41,188 nt of DNA from Aquimarina megaterium XH134 (GTDB lineage: Bacteria; Bacteroidota; Bacteroidia; Flavobacteriales; Flavobacteriaceae): positions 1 to 41,188 of the forward strand of contig NZ_JACB01000018.1 in assembly GCF_000520975.1 (NCBI RefSeq), read 5' to 3'. Both the position numbers and the translations under genes were made by a program. Below are positions 16,152 through 24,442 of the stretch, one piece after another; positions within the stretch are counted from its first letter, which is position 1, and each line of letters opens with the position of its first letter. The notes below the pieces were generated by a model that worked only from the letters and a program-made list of their open reading frames with translations, made no database searches and had not been told where the DNA came from.

Positions 16152-16194
16152 AAAAACTTCTTGTCGTATAAATGTTTTGAAAAAGAATTATTTT

Positions 16195-18468
16195 TTATAC
16201 GTATTGAAAAGGTAAAGTAAACGTTACTTGTGTTCCTTGAGAAAGGTTTTGTATATCAAATGCAATTTTTTTCTTTCGCATCTTACGGTAAAGATCGATA
16301 CGTTCTTCCGTTATTTTTATAGCATGCGATACATGATCTTTGCGTTTTACTTTTATGGCTTCTTCTATTCCAGATCCATTATCTAATATTTTTAAGACTA
16401 AATGCTCTCCTTCTATCGAAAAATGTATATGAATAGTTGCACCTTCTTTTAAAGAAGTAACACCATGTTCTATGGCATTTTCTACAAAAGGTTGTGCAAA
16501 CATAGGGGGGATGGCGATTTCTTCAGGAATTAAACCGTCTTCTACTTCAATTTTAAAAGTAAAAGGATGATCACGTTTTAAATTTTGAATGCTTAAGTAA
16601 TTATCGAGCATATTAATTTCCTGGTCCAGGCTAATAAACTCACTTCTTGAGTTATCTAACACTTGTCTGATCAATTTTGAGAACTTTACCAGATATAAAC
16701 TTGCTTGTTTAGCATTTCCTTGGTTCATATAATCTTGTATAGAAGTCATGGCATTAAAAATAAAATGCGGATTCATCTGTACACGCAATAGATTTTGTTC
16801 TATATCCTGTGCTCTTTGTTGTAATGCTAATCTTTTTTGTCGATTTACCAAATACAATACTAATCCCAGAAGTAATAAAACTAGACTTACAATACCAAAA
16901 ATGGTTTTATTAAAATTGGCTTGTTTTAATTCTAAGGACTGTATCGAGGCTTGCTGTGCTAAACTTTTGATTTCCTGTTCCTTTTTCTCGGTTTCGTACT
17001 GTACTTGTAATTGTGATAATTGTTTTGATTTTTCTTCACCAAGCAGAGAGTCATAAGTGGTGTGGTATAATTCATAGGATGCTAATGCAGCTTTATGATT
17101 ACCTAATGCTTTTTCTGCTTTTGATAAAATAAGGGAACCGTCTCTTATTTCTGTAGGAAAGTCAATTTTTTGAGCAAGCTTAATACCTTTAGTGAGATAC
17201 TCTTTGGCTTGTATGTAATTATTTAATTGGTAATAAACTCTGCCTAAAGCATTATATAATTCAATAGAAAGTGAATGATTTCCAATTTCATTACTCAATG
17301 GTAAACCTTTTTGCAAATATTCTAATGCTTCAATACTGTTTTTTTGTTGTGTGTATGAATTGCCTATACTAATATAAGCTCGAATCATTCCCATTCTATT
17401 ATTTAATTCTTTTTTGATTTTCAAAGATTTAAAATAATAATCCAAAGCCATGGCGATATCATTTTGCTTACCATATATATCTCCGATGTTGTTATAACTG
17501 ACTGCAATACCAGCTTTATCATTTATTTCTTTATTGATATTTAAGGATTTTAAATGATATTCTAGAGATTTTGTATAATCGCCTTGGTCATAAATAACAG
17601 CTGCAATCAAATTATAACTAGTAGCAACACCTTTTTTATCACCTAATTCTTCTAGGATATTCATAGCTTTAAAATAATAAGTTATAGCTTTAGGATATTT
17701 GCTTTTTTTATAGAAAACTAAGCCTATATTATTATATAGATTTGCGATTGATACTTTATCATTTATTTTTTCAAAATATTTTAGACTTATATTATAATAT
17801 TTCAAAGATTGGGTATAATTGCTTAATGAAAAGTTGGCAATCGCAATATTCCCGTTCGCATAAGCAATATTCTGTTGATCTTTTAGTTCTTCATAAGATT
17901 CCAAACATTTTTGATAATATACTAGGGCTTTAGAATAATCATTTTGTTGAGAGTGTAAGAATCCCATGTTATTATAAAAACTAGCGACTCCTCTTTTGTC
18001 TCCCATTTTTTTCTTGACCTCTAAAGATTTGTGAAAATAAACCATAGTCTCATAGAAATTACCTTGTTTATGATAATTTGTTGCACCTAGACCATTATAT
18101 CCATTTGACTCACCTTTGAGGTATTGGATTTCTTGAGATATATCTACAACTTTTTGAAATATTTTGGCAGACTTTTCATATTTTTTTGAAAGCATAGTTG
18201 CCCAGGCTATTTGATAATATGCATCTGCTACTCCTTCTGTATATTTAATTTGTTGTGCTAGATTAATAGCTTGATTTGCATAGTTAAAGGTTTTGGTAGA
18301 ATCTGTAGAAGTATATTGATCAGCTAATAGATTATATACATCCACTTTTTCTTTATCCGAGACCTTGGTTTTTAACTCTTGTAAAAGCGAATCAATTTTT
18401 ACTTGATTTTGTCCAAAAACATTAAAAACAATTAGAAAAAAAAAGATGGTTAGGGTAGTTTTTTTCAT
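16195..18468 (-). CDS. TPR-containing sensor histidine kinase 2
   Basis: 757 aa from the ATG at 18468 (MKKTTLTIFFFLIVFNVFGQ, a signal peptide). The frame is open 15 codons further, but that would bury the signal sequence. The architecture is the same as kinase 1: periplasmic TPRs, one membrane segment, then the kinase with NPHFIFNAM (His568) and GHKL ATPase (FVENAIEHGV, DNGSGI). It is ~38 residues longer than the other two, about one extra TPR. Its N-terminus (signal peptide and KIDSLLQELKTK) resembles kinase 1, the TPR part is diverged, and the C-terminal ~305 residues are nearly identical. Kinase 3 ends 54 bp upstream of its start, so the two are probably co-transcribed. No regulator of its own follows. 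Confidence 0.93.
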   Translation of the reverse strand: MKKTTLTIFFFLIVFNVFGQNQVKIDSLLQELKTKVSDKEKVDVYNLLADQYTSTDSTKTFNYANQAINLAQQIKYTEGVADAYYQIAWATMLSKKYEKSAKIFQKVVDISQEIQYLKGESNGYNGLGATNYHKQGNFYETMVYFHKSLEVKKKMGDKRGVASFYNNMGFLHSQQNDYSKALVYYQKCLESYEELKDQQNIAYANGNIAIANFSLSNYTQSLKYYNISLKYFEKINDKVSIANLYNNIGLVFYKKSKYPKAITYYFKAMNILEELGDKKGVATSYNLIAAVIYDQGDYTKSLEYHLKSLNINKEINDKAGIAVSYNNIGDIYGKQNDIAMALDYYFKSLKIKKELNNRMGMIRAYISIGNSYTQQKNSIEALEYLQKGLPLSNEIGNHSLSIELYNALGRVYYQLNNYIQAKEYLTKGIKLAQKIDFPTEIRDGSLILSKAEKALGNHKAALASYELYHTTYDSLLGEEKSKQLSQLQVQYETEKKEQEIKSLAQQASIQSLELKQANFNKTIFGIVSLVLLLLGLVLYLVNRQKRLALQQRAQDIEQNLLRVQMNPHFIFNAMTSIQDYMNQGNAKQASLYLVKFSKLIRQVLDNSRSEFISLDQEINMLDNYLSIQNLKRDHPFTFKIEVEDGLIPEEIAIPPMFAQPFVENAIEHGVTSLKEGATIHIHFSIEGEHLVLKILDNGSGIEEAIKVKRKDHVSHAIKITEERIDLYRKMRKKKIAFDIQNLSQGTQVTFTLPFQYV

Positions 18469-18522
18469 ATTTAAAATTATAAATCCATGTTGCTTTTCAA
18501 ATACAAGATACAATTATTGCCT

Positions 18523-20682
18523 TTATACATGCTGAAATGGTAAATTAAACGTTACTTGTGTTCCTTGAGAAAGATTTTGTATATCAAATGCAATTTTTTT
18601 CTTTCGCATCTTACGATAAAGATCGATACGTTCTTCTGTTATTTTTATAGCGTGAGATACATGATCTTTGCGTTTTACCTTTATAGCTTCTTCTATCCCA
18701 GATCCATTATCTAATATTTTTAATGCCAAATGATCTCCTTCTATCGAAAAATGAATATGAATAGTTGCTCCTTCTTTTAAAGAAGTAACCCCATGTTCTA
18801 TAGCATTTTCTACAAAAGGTTGTGCAAACATAGGAGGGATGGCGATTTCTTCAGGAATTAAACCGTCTTCTACTTCAATTTTAAAAGTAAAGGGATGATC
18901 GCGTTTTAGGTTTTGAATGCTTAAATAATTATCGAGCATATTAATTTCCTGATCCAGGCTAATAAATTCACTTCTTGAATTATCTAACACTTGTCGAATG
19001 AGCTTCGAGAATTTTATGAGATACATACTGGCTTGTTTGGCATCTCCCTGATTCATATAATCCTGTATAGAAGTCATGGCATTAAAAATAAAATGCGGAT
19101 TCATCTGTACACGCAATAGATTTTGTTCTATATCCTGTGCTCTTTGTTGTAACGCTAACCTTTTTTGTCGATTTACCAAATACAATACTAACCCCAGAAG
19201 TAATAAAACTACACTTGCAATACCGAAAATAGTTTTATTAAAATTGGCTTGTTTTAATTCTAAAGATTGGATAGAGGCTTGTTGAGCTAAACTCTTTATT
19301 TCCTGTTCTTTTTTCTCGGTTTCGTATTGTACTTGTAATTGCGATAATTGTTTTGATTTTTCTTCACCTAAGATTGAGTCATAAATAGCATGATATCGTT
19401 CATAAGATTCTAAAGCAGCTTTATGATTACCTAATGCTTTCTCTATTTTTACTAAGCCATACGAAGCACTTTTTACAGCAGAAGGAAAACCAATCTCCTG
19501 ACCAATAGTAATGCTCTTGATGAGATATTCTTTGGCCTGCAGATAATTCTTTAATTCAAATTCAATTTCACCTAAAGTATTCATTACGGTAGTAGATGAA
19601 GACAGCTCTCCAATTTCCCGGCTTAATGCTAATCCATTTTTTAGGTATTTCAGGGCTTCTTTATAATTTTTTTCATTAAGGTATATTTCACCAATTAGAC
19701 AGTAGTTAGATATCATGATACCTTTAATGTTGAGCTCTTTGGCAATTTTTAGAGACTTAAAAGAATACGTTAAAGCTTTGGTGTCATCCTCTTGTTCAAA
19801 ATAAATATTTCCAATGTTTAAATAATCCTCAGATATACTTGCTTGATTTTTAGTGCTTTTGCTAATCGTTAAGCATTTAAAATAATATTCTAATGCTAAG
19901 TCATAATCCCCTAAAGTTTCATAAATAAATCCAATATTGCTAAGCGAAACAATAGCTTTTTTTTTACTGCCTATTTCATCATTAATTTTAGAAGCTTTTA
20001 TAAAATATTCTAATGCAGAGGAATAATTACTTTGATACACATTGATCATTCCTATATTGTTGTATCCAGAAAAGATACCGTTCTTATTATTCAATTCTTT
20101 AAACAACTCCAAAGCTTTAGAATTATAATCTAATGCTTCGGTGTAATTTCCCAATCTAACATGTACTTGTCCAATATTACTATAACAGAAAGCTACATCT
20201 TTTTTGTTTCCTAAAGAATCTCTTATTTTTAAAACTTTTGTGAAGTGCTTTAGTGCCATAGCATACTCACCCTTTTTTTTGTAGGTAAGTGCTAAATCAT
20301 TAGATGCTATGGCTTTGCCTTTTGCATATTTTATTTTTTGAAATAAATCAGATGCTTTATCCGAATGCGCTAATTTTACCGTAGCTTGACTTATACTATT
20401 GTGAGCATTAGAAATACCTTCAATATAATTTAATTGCTTAGAAAGATGAATCGCTCGATTTGCATAGTCAATGGTTTTAGTAGAATCTGTAGAAGAATAT
20501 TGCAAAGCTATATTGTTATAAATATCTACTTTTTCTTTATCGGTGATTTTAGTAGTAAGTAGTTGTAATAGAGAATCTATTTTAACCGGATTTTGTGCAA
20601 GAGCGCTACATACACTTATGTAAACAAAAACAGCAGATAAGAGTATTTTTTTATTAGTATTTAGCAACACAGACAACGACAT
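18523..20682 (-). CDS. TPR-containing sensor histidine kinase 3
   Basis: 719 aa with a signal peptide (ending SVCSALAQ) unlike that of the other two. Periplasmic TPR units (e.g. YSNIGQVHVRLGNYTEALDYNSKALEL) are followed by one membrane segment and the kinase with His530 in NPHFIFNAM and the GHKL ATPase. Near residue ~110 the TPR helix of kinases 1 and 2 is shortened by about eight residues (SDKASDLFQKIKYAKG), a small sensor-specific deletion. The last ~305 residues are almost the same as in the other two. It appears to be the first gene of the kinase series on the minus strand, with a good promoter 30-60 bp upstream. Confidence 0.93.
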   Translation of the reverse strand: MSLSVLLNTNKKILLSAVFVYISVCSALAQNPVKIDSLLQLLTTKITDKEKVDIYNNIALQYSSTDSTKTIDYANRAIHLSKQLNYIEGISNAHNSISQATVKLAHSDKASDLFQKIKYAKGKAIASNDLALTYKKKGEYAMALKHFTKVLKIRDSLGNKKDVAFCYSNIGQVHVRLGNYTEALDYNSKALELFKELNNKNGIFSGYNNIGMINVYQSNYSSALEYFIKASKINDEIGSKKKAIVSLSNIGFIYETLGDYDLALEYYFKCLTISKSTKNQASISEDYLNIGNIYFEQEDDTKALTYSFKSLKIAKELNIKGIMISNYCLIGEIYLNEKNYKEALKYLKNGLALSREIGELSSSTTVMNTLGEIEFELKNYLQAKEYLIKSITIGQEIGFPSAVKSASYGLVKIEKALGNHKAALESYERYHAIYDSILGEEKSKQLSQLQVQYETEKKEQEIKSLAQQASIQSLELKQANFNKTIFGIASVVLLLLGLVLYLVNRQKRLALQQRAQDIEQNLLRVQMNPHFIFNAMTSIQDYMNQGDAKQASMYLIKFSKLIRQVLDNSRSEFISLDQEINMLDNYLSIQNLKRDHPFTFKIEVEDGLIPEEIAIPPMFAQPFVENAIEHGVTSLKEGATIHIHFSIEGDHLALKILDNGSGIEEAIKVKRKDHVSHAIKITEERIDLYRKMRKKKIAFDIQNLSQGTQVTFNLPFQHV

Positions 20683-20714
20683 ATTATCTAAAATAACCTT
20701 AATTTATTTATATG

Positions 20715-20741
20715 CAAGAATACATAAATATCTGAACGCAA
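20715..20741 (-). promoter_or_regulatory. Candidate promoter of the kinase 3 gene
   Basis: On the minus strand TTG (20741-20739), 16 bp, then TATTCTTG (20722-20715), one base off TAnnTTTG. The spacing equals that of the good promoter at 23076. The leader would be ~25 nt. Confidence 0.45.
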
Positions 20742-20846
20742 CAAAAGGGTTATGGTAGGTAATAAAAGTGAAGATCTAAATATTAAATTTAATCCTGAAG
20801 TATTACGAAAAATTTGGTTCTGTTTTTTTGAAATTTTATAACTTGC

Positions 20847-20865
20847 CTTACTTTACAAAAGTAAG
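20847..20865. promoter_or_regulatory. Perfect 8-bp inverted repeat between kinase 3 and bcp (candidate operator)
   Basis: CTTACTTT (20847-20854), spacer ACA, AAAGTAAG (20858-20865). It sits mid-way in the divergent 273-bp intergenic region, about 90 bp before the bcp start, and is a plausible site for a dimeric regulator. There is no other evidence. Confidence 0.4.
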
Positions 20866-20955
20866 TAATAGAGAGGTTGAACTTTATTATTTGTTAAGTA
20901 TTAACTAGGATATTTACTTACATAGATGTTATAAACTAGATTCAATTTATATACA

Positions 20956-21405
20956 ATGACAACATTAAAAGCAGGGGATAAGGCTCCTAATTTTTCGGCA
21001 TTAGATCAGGATGGAAATACAGTTACCTTGGGGGATTATCAAGGGAAAAAACTAGTTGTTTTTTTCTATCCTAAAGCGAGTACTCCTGGTTGTACAGCAG
21101 AAGCCTGTAATCTAAGAGATCATTATCAAACTTTTCTGGCCCAGGGGTATGAAATTATTGGAGTAAGTGCTGATAGCGCCAAACGGCAACAAAATTTCAA
21201 AAATAAATTTGAATTACCTTACCCATTATTGGCAGATGAAGATAAAACAGTAATTGAAGCTTTTGGAGTATGGGGACCAAAGAAATTTATGGGTAGAGAG
21301 TATGATGGTATTCATCGTACTACTTTTGTTATCGATGAAAAAGGAATAATTTCTGAAGTTATTGCAAAGGTGAAAACTAAAGATCACGCTGCTCAAATTT
21401 TATAA
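20956..21405 (+). CDS. bcp: Thioredoxin-dependent thiol peroxidase (Bcp/PrxQ-type peroxiredoxin)
   Basis: 149 aa, cytoplasmic. The peroxidatic Cys46 is in ASTPGCTAEACNLRD with the resolving Cys51 five residues later, the PrxQ/Bcp arrangement. The AhpC/TSA fold is supported by DKAPNFSALDQDG, VVFFYPK, IIGVSADS and RTTFVIDEKG. It reduces hydrogen peroxide and organic hydroperoxides with thioredoxin. Length and motifs are those of the complete family. I remember bcp next to nth in many Flavobacteriia; here they are 8.4 kb apart, with the peptide/kinase block between them. Confidence 0.96.
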   Translation: MTTLKAGDKAPNFSALDQDGNTVTLGDYQGKKLVVFFYPKASTPGCTAEACNLRDHYQTFLAQGYEIIGVSADSAKRQQNFKNKFELPYPLLADEDKTVIEAFGVWGPKKFMGREYDGIHRTTFVIDEKGIISEVIAKVKTKDHAAQIL

Positions 21406-21444
21406 GTGCGTGGTTATTACAGAACTAAAGATGAGTTCACAATT

Positions 21445-21481
21445 AAAAAAGCAGTATAGTAAATAACTATACTGCTTTTTT
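21445..21481. terminator. Bidirectional terminator between bcp and the convergent gene
   Basis: AAAAAAGCAGTATAGT (21445-21460) and ACTATACTGCTTTTTT (21466-21481) are perfectly complementary over 16 bp with loop AAATA. Confidence 0.93.
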
Positions 21482-21503
21482 AATATGTTTTGGTACAGGT
21501 AAC

Positions 21504-22952
21504 TTATTTTACCGCTTCTATGGATTTGTATCCAAAAAAGTTATTAGCTTTTATCATTTCTGGTATAAGATCTGGTAACTGATCTTCCCATCCAGATTCT
21601 CCTTCTTGAATTTTTTGTAGGACTTCTCTTGAGAAAATATTCATAATAGAGGGATCATAATCTGTAATATCCTGTAATTTACCATTGTATTTAAAGAACT
21701 TATACAGTTCTTTCATCCTTGGGTGTACTTTAAGAGTATCGCTAGTGGTTATCTCTCCTGTTTTATGATTCTTTAATGGGTATAGATATACTTTTAAATC
21801 TTTAAAGAATAATTTACCAAAAGCTTCCAGAATACCTCCACTAAGGTGTCTATAGTATTTTTCATCAAAAATATCTACCAAATTGTTAACTCCCATAGAA
21901 AGCGCCATACGTTCTTTGGTATAATTAGAGAAATATTCAACTACTTTATAGTACTCTTTAAAATTAGAGATCATTACGGTTTGTCCTAAAGAACAAAGTA
22001 ATCTGGCTCTAGCCATAAAATCTTCTTCATCAATTTCACCTTCGGCCCTTAAGTTCGACAGTGTTACTTCAAAAATCACTACGGTCTTATCTTCGTTTAC
22101 TTTATTTTCACTCAAGAACATATTGAGTGACTTTTTGTATATATCCATATTAACCTTAGTTACGGGTCTAAAACTCCCGCGCAGTGCTAATATATTTTTC
22201 TTATATAATATGGCAGCAGGTAAAATATTATGCCCATCAGGACCAAACATTACCGCTTCGGTCATTCCATTTTTAACCAATTGTAGACTCATTAGTCGAT
22301 TATCTACTTTGGTAAATCGTGGTCCAGAAAAGTTAATCGTGTCAATTTCTATTTGATCCTTATCTAGGTGATCATATAGATATCTGAGTAATTTTTTGGG
22401 ATTATCGTATTTATAATATGCTCCGTAAATAAGGTTAACACCTAATATTCCTAAAGTCATTTGCTGCAATCGGGCATCATTTTCATGAAACCGAATATGA
22501 AGCAAAATTTCATTATAATCTTCATTTGGTGTTGTCTGATATCGAATGCCTACCCAACCATGACCTTTATATTTTTTAGCAAAATCAATTGTTGCAACAG
22601 TATTTGCATAACTAAAAAATAACTTATTAGGGTGTTTTTCTCTAGTAATTCTTTCTTCAATAAGACCAACCTCATGTCTAAGCATTTTTTTTAATCTTGC
22701 TTCGGTAACATAACGTTTGTCATTTTCAATACCATAAATAGCATCACTAAAATCTTTATCATATGCACTCATTGCTTTTGCAATGGTACCAGAGGCTCCA
22801 CCTGCTCTAAAAAAGTTTCGAACAGTCTCCTGACCAGCACCTATCTCGGCAAAAGTACCATAGATGTTTTGGTTCAGGTTAATACGCAAAGCTTTGCTCT
22901 TTATTGAAGGGACAGATTCAAATTCTTTATCTCCCATTATCTTAATAGGCAT
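21504..22952 (-). CDS. Conserved flavobacterial protein of unknown function (482 aa)
   Basis: 482 aa, soluble, with no signal peptide or membrane segment. It begins MPIKIMGDKEFESVPSIKSK. Highly patterned stretches are IYGTFAEIGAGQETVRNFFR, GGASGTIAKAMSAYDKDFSD, LFFSYANTVATIDFAKKY, EAVMFGPDGHNILPAAILYK and MALSMGVNNLVDIFDEKYYRH. I recognise it as a strongly conserved Bacteroidota protein. As I remember, orthologs carry inconsistent database names, and I see no motif supporting any of them. The glycine-rich AEIGAGQETV and FGPDGHN segments may be ligand-binding, which is speculation. It is probably monocistronic and convergent with bcp. A cytoplasmic housekeeping role is likely given the conservation. 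Confidence 0.85.
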   Translation of the reverse strand: MPIKIMGDKEFESVPSIKSKALRINLNQNIYGTFAEIGAGQETVRNFFRAGGASGTIAKAMSAYDKDFSDAIYGIENDKRYVTEARLKKMLRHEVGLIEERITREKHPNKLFFSYANTVATIDFAKKYKGHGWVGIRYQTTPNEDYNEILLHIRFHENDARLQQMTLGILGVNLIYGAYYKYDNPKKLLRYLYDHLDKDQIEIDTINFSGPRFTKVDNRLMSLQLVKNGMTEAVMFGPDGHNILPAAILYKKNILALRGSFRPVTKVNMDIYKKSLNMFLSENKVNEDKTVVIFEVTLSNLRAEGEIDEEDFMARARLLCSLGQTVMISNFKEYYKVVEYFSNYTKERMALSMGVNNLVDIFDEKYYRHLSGGILEAFGKLFFKDLKVYLYPLKNHKTGEITTSDTLKVHPRMKELYKFFKYNGKLQDITDYDPSIMNIFSREVLQKIQEGESGWEDQLPDLIPEMIKANNFFGYKSIEAVK

Positions 22953-23075
22953 AGTAAAAAGGGCTTTTTTTGTTTACCGTAAAGGTAATAATACAATGAG
23001 TATTAAAAAAGGTTTGAATGCAAATTTCTATATTCCCTAAGATTTTAAGTATTATTTAAGGGAAATATGTGATTT

Positions 23076-23102
23076 TTGACCAAAAAAATATAAGTACATT
23101 TG
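23076..23102 (+). promoter_or_regulatory. Bacteroidota-type promoter of the MBL-fold gene
   Basis: TTG at 23076-23078 (within TTTTTG), 16 bp, then a perfect TACATTTG (23095-23102). The start would be near 23109, ~11 nt before the ATG. Confidence 0.7.
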
Positions 23103-23119
23103 CCTTAGTTTATTAAAAT

Positions 23120-23881
23120 ATGGAAGTAATTTTTCTTGGTACAGGCACATCACAGGGGATTCCGATTATAGGAAGTACCCATCCTGTTTGTTTAAGTGAC
23201 GACTCCAGAGATAAGCGACTTCGTGTTTCTATACTTGTATCTTGGGATGATTACCAATACGTTGTGGATTGCGGACCAGATTTTAGACAGCAAATGCTCT
23301 CGAATAAGATATCCAGAATAGATGGGGTAGTCTTTACTCATGAACATGCAGATCATACTATGGGATTAGATGATATAAGGCCATTTTTTTTCAGGCAAGG
23401 TGATATCCCTATCTATGCGCATAAGAGAGTTTTGCAAGCACTAAGAACTAGGTTTGAGTATATTTTTTCTTCGGAAAACAAATATCCCGGTGCCCCAAGT
23501 GTTATTGAAAATGAACTTACGAATCAACCTTTTGAATTGGGCAATCTGGATGTGATTCCTATAAATACGTTTCATAATCGTTTACAGGTGTTTGGATTTC
23601 GATTTAGAGATTTTGCATATCTAACCGATGTAAAAACAGTTGAAGAAGAGGAAAGATTAAAGTTAAAAGGAGTTAAGGTTTTGGTGGTTAATGCATTAAG
23701 AATAGAACCCCATCATTCGCATTTTAATTTAGAAGAAGCCCTTGATTTTATAAAAGAAATACAACCCGAAAAGGCATATCTCACTCATATCAGTCATATG
23801 TTAGGTTTTCACGCCGAAGTTGAGAAGTTATTACCAAAAAATGTATATATAGCTTACGATAATTTAAAAATAACCATCTAG
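23120..23881 (+). CDS. MBL-fold metallo-hydrolase (PhnP-like)
   Basis: 253 aa, cytoplasmic. It begins MEVIFLGTGTSQGIP, the beta-strand opening of PhnP/RNase Z-like metallo-beta-lactamase folds. The metal motif HEHADH is at 74-79 (His74, His76, Asp78, His79). Further ligands are plausible at FAYLTDVK and THISHMLGFH, and the HNRLQVFGFRF segment is typical. The PVCLSDDSRDKRLRVS segment near residues 22-37 resembles that of flavobacterial PhnP-like hydrolases. Such enzymes cleave cyclic phosphodiesters or other phosphoesters, but the substrate here is unproven. It is three nucleotides upstream of a small membrane-anchored gene and forms an operon with it. Confidence 0.88.
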   Translation: MEVIFLGTGTSQGIPIIGSTHPVCLSDDSRDKRLRVSILVSWDDYQYVVDCGPDFRQQMLSNKISRIDGVVFTHEHADHTMGLDDIRPFFFRQGDIPIYAHKRVLQALRTRFEYIFSSENKYPGAPSVIENELTNQPFELGNLDVIPINTFHNRLQVFGFRFRDFAYLTDVKTVEEEERLKLKGVKVLVVNALRIEPHHSHFNLEEALDFIKEIQPEKAYLTHISHMLGFHAEVEKLLPKNVYIAYDNLKITI

Positions 23882-23884
23882 AAT

Positions 23885-24382
23885 ATGAAAAATAAGATCT
23901 TTTTATATCTATTCATTTTTGCAGCATTATTTATTCTTTTTCAATTCATGAATGCCAAAAAAGCAAAAGAATCCTATGATACAAAAATAGAGAGCTTAAA
24001 GACCAAAATAACAACAAAAGAAGCAACCATTGATTCACTGATTAGTGCCAATATGGATATTACCTATTTTACTTTAGAAAGTAATGAGGATGCAGTAAAT
24101 TATTTTGAAGAGATGGGCTATAATGCTAATAAGCTTGCGCTAACGATAAGTGATCAGATTATCGGGCAAAATAAAGCGGGAGAAGATAACCCAATAATTC
24201 CGTTTGTTGGGATGGAGGGTAATATGAGTATTAATAAAGTAAGATTACTAAATCATAAATGGATTATAGCTGATTTTACAGATGGTGTTTATTGGGGAGA
24301 GCTTTTTATACTATATGAAGTAAGAGAAGATGGTGTTATAGATTTTGAAGTAGAAAAATCATTTTTGTACCCAAAAGACTAG
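23885..24382 (+). CDS. Small membrane-anchored protein in operon with the MBL hydrolase
   Basis: 165 aa. It has an N-terminal hydrophobic anchor (residues ~5-22) and then a short coiled coil (~27-50, KKAKESYDTKIESLKTKITT). The ~110-residue globular part contains ESNEDAVNYFEEMGYNANKLAL, WIIADFTDGVYWGELFILYEV and DFEVEKSFLYPKD. There is no cysteine for lipidation, so it is likely a membrane protein with a periplasmic domain. The start codon follows the upstream stop by 3 nt, so the two are co-translated. I recognise it only as a protein often found beside this hydrolase in flavobacteria. The function is unknown. Confidence 0.8.
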   Translation: MKNKIFLYLFIFAALFILFQFMNAKKAKESYDTKIESLKTKITTKEATIDSLISANMDITYFTLESNEDAVNYFEEMGYNANKLALTISDQIIGQNKAGEDNPIIPFVGMEGNMSINKVRLLNHKWIIADFTDGVYWGELFILYEVREDGVIDFEVEKSFLYPKD

Positions 24383-24392
24383 AAGAATACCT

Positions 24393-24437
24393 AATTTAAT
24401 AAAGGCCAGATAATATATATCTGGCCTTTATTAAATT
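24393..24437. terminator. Bidirectional terminator after the MBL operon
   Basis: AATTTAATAAAGGCCAGATA (24393-24412) pairs perfectly over 20 bp with the strand at 24418-24437 around loop ATATA. It separates two convergent units and ends 5 bp before the DUF4249 stop codon. Confidence 0.93.
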
Positions 24438-24442
24438 TATCA

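Noticed and set aside
18469..18513. Upstream start for kinase 2 at 18513
   Set aside because: It would put 15 residues in front of a good signal peptide; the ATG at 18468 matches the N-terminus of kinase 1.
16748..19285. Identical antisense frames within kinases 2 and 3 (begin MALKIKCGFICTRN)
   Set aside because: Their similarity only reflects the near-identical kinase DNA on the opposite strand; no independent coding signal.
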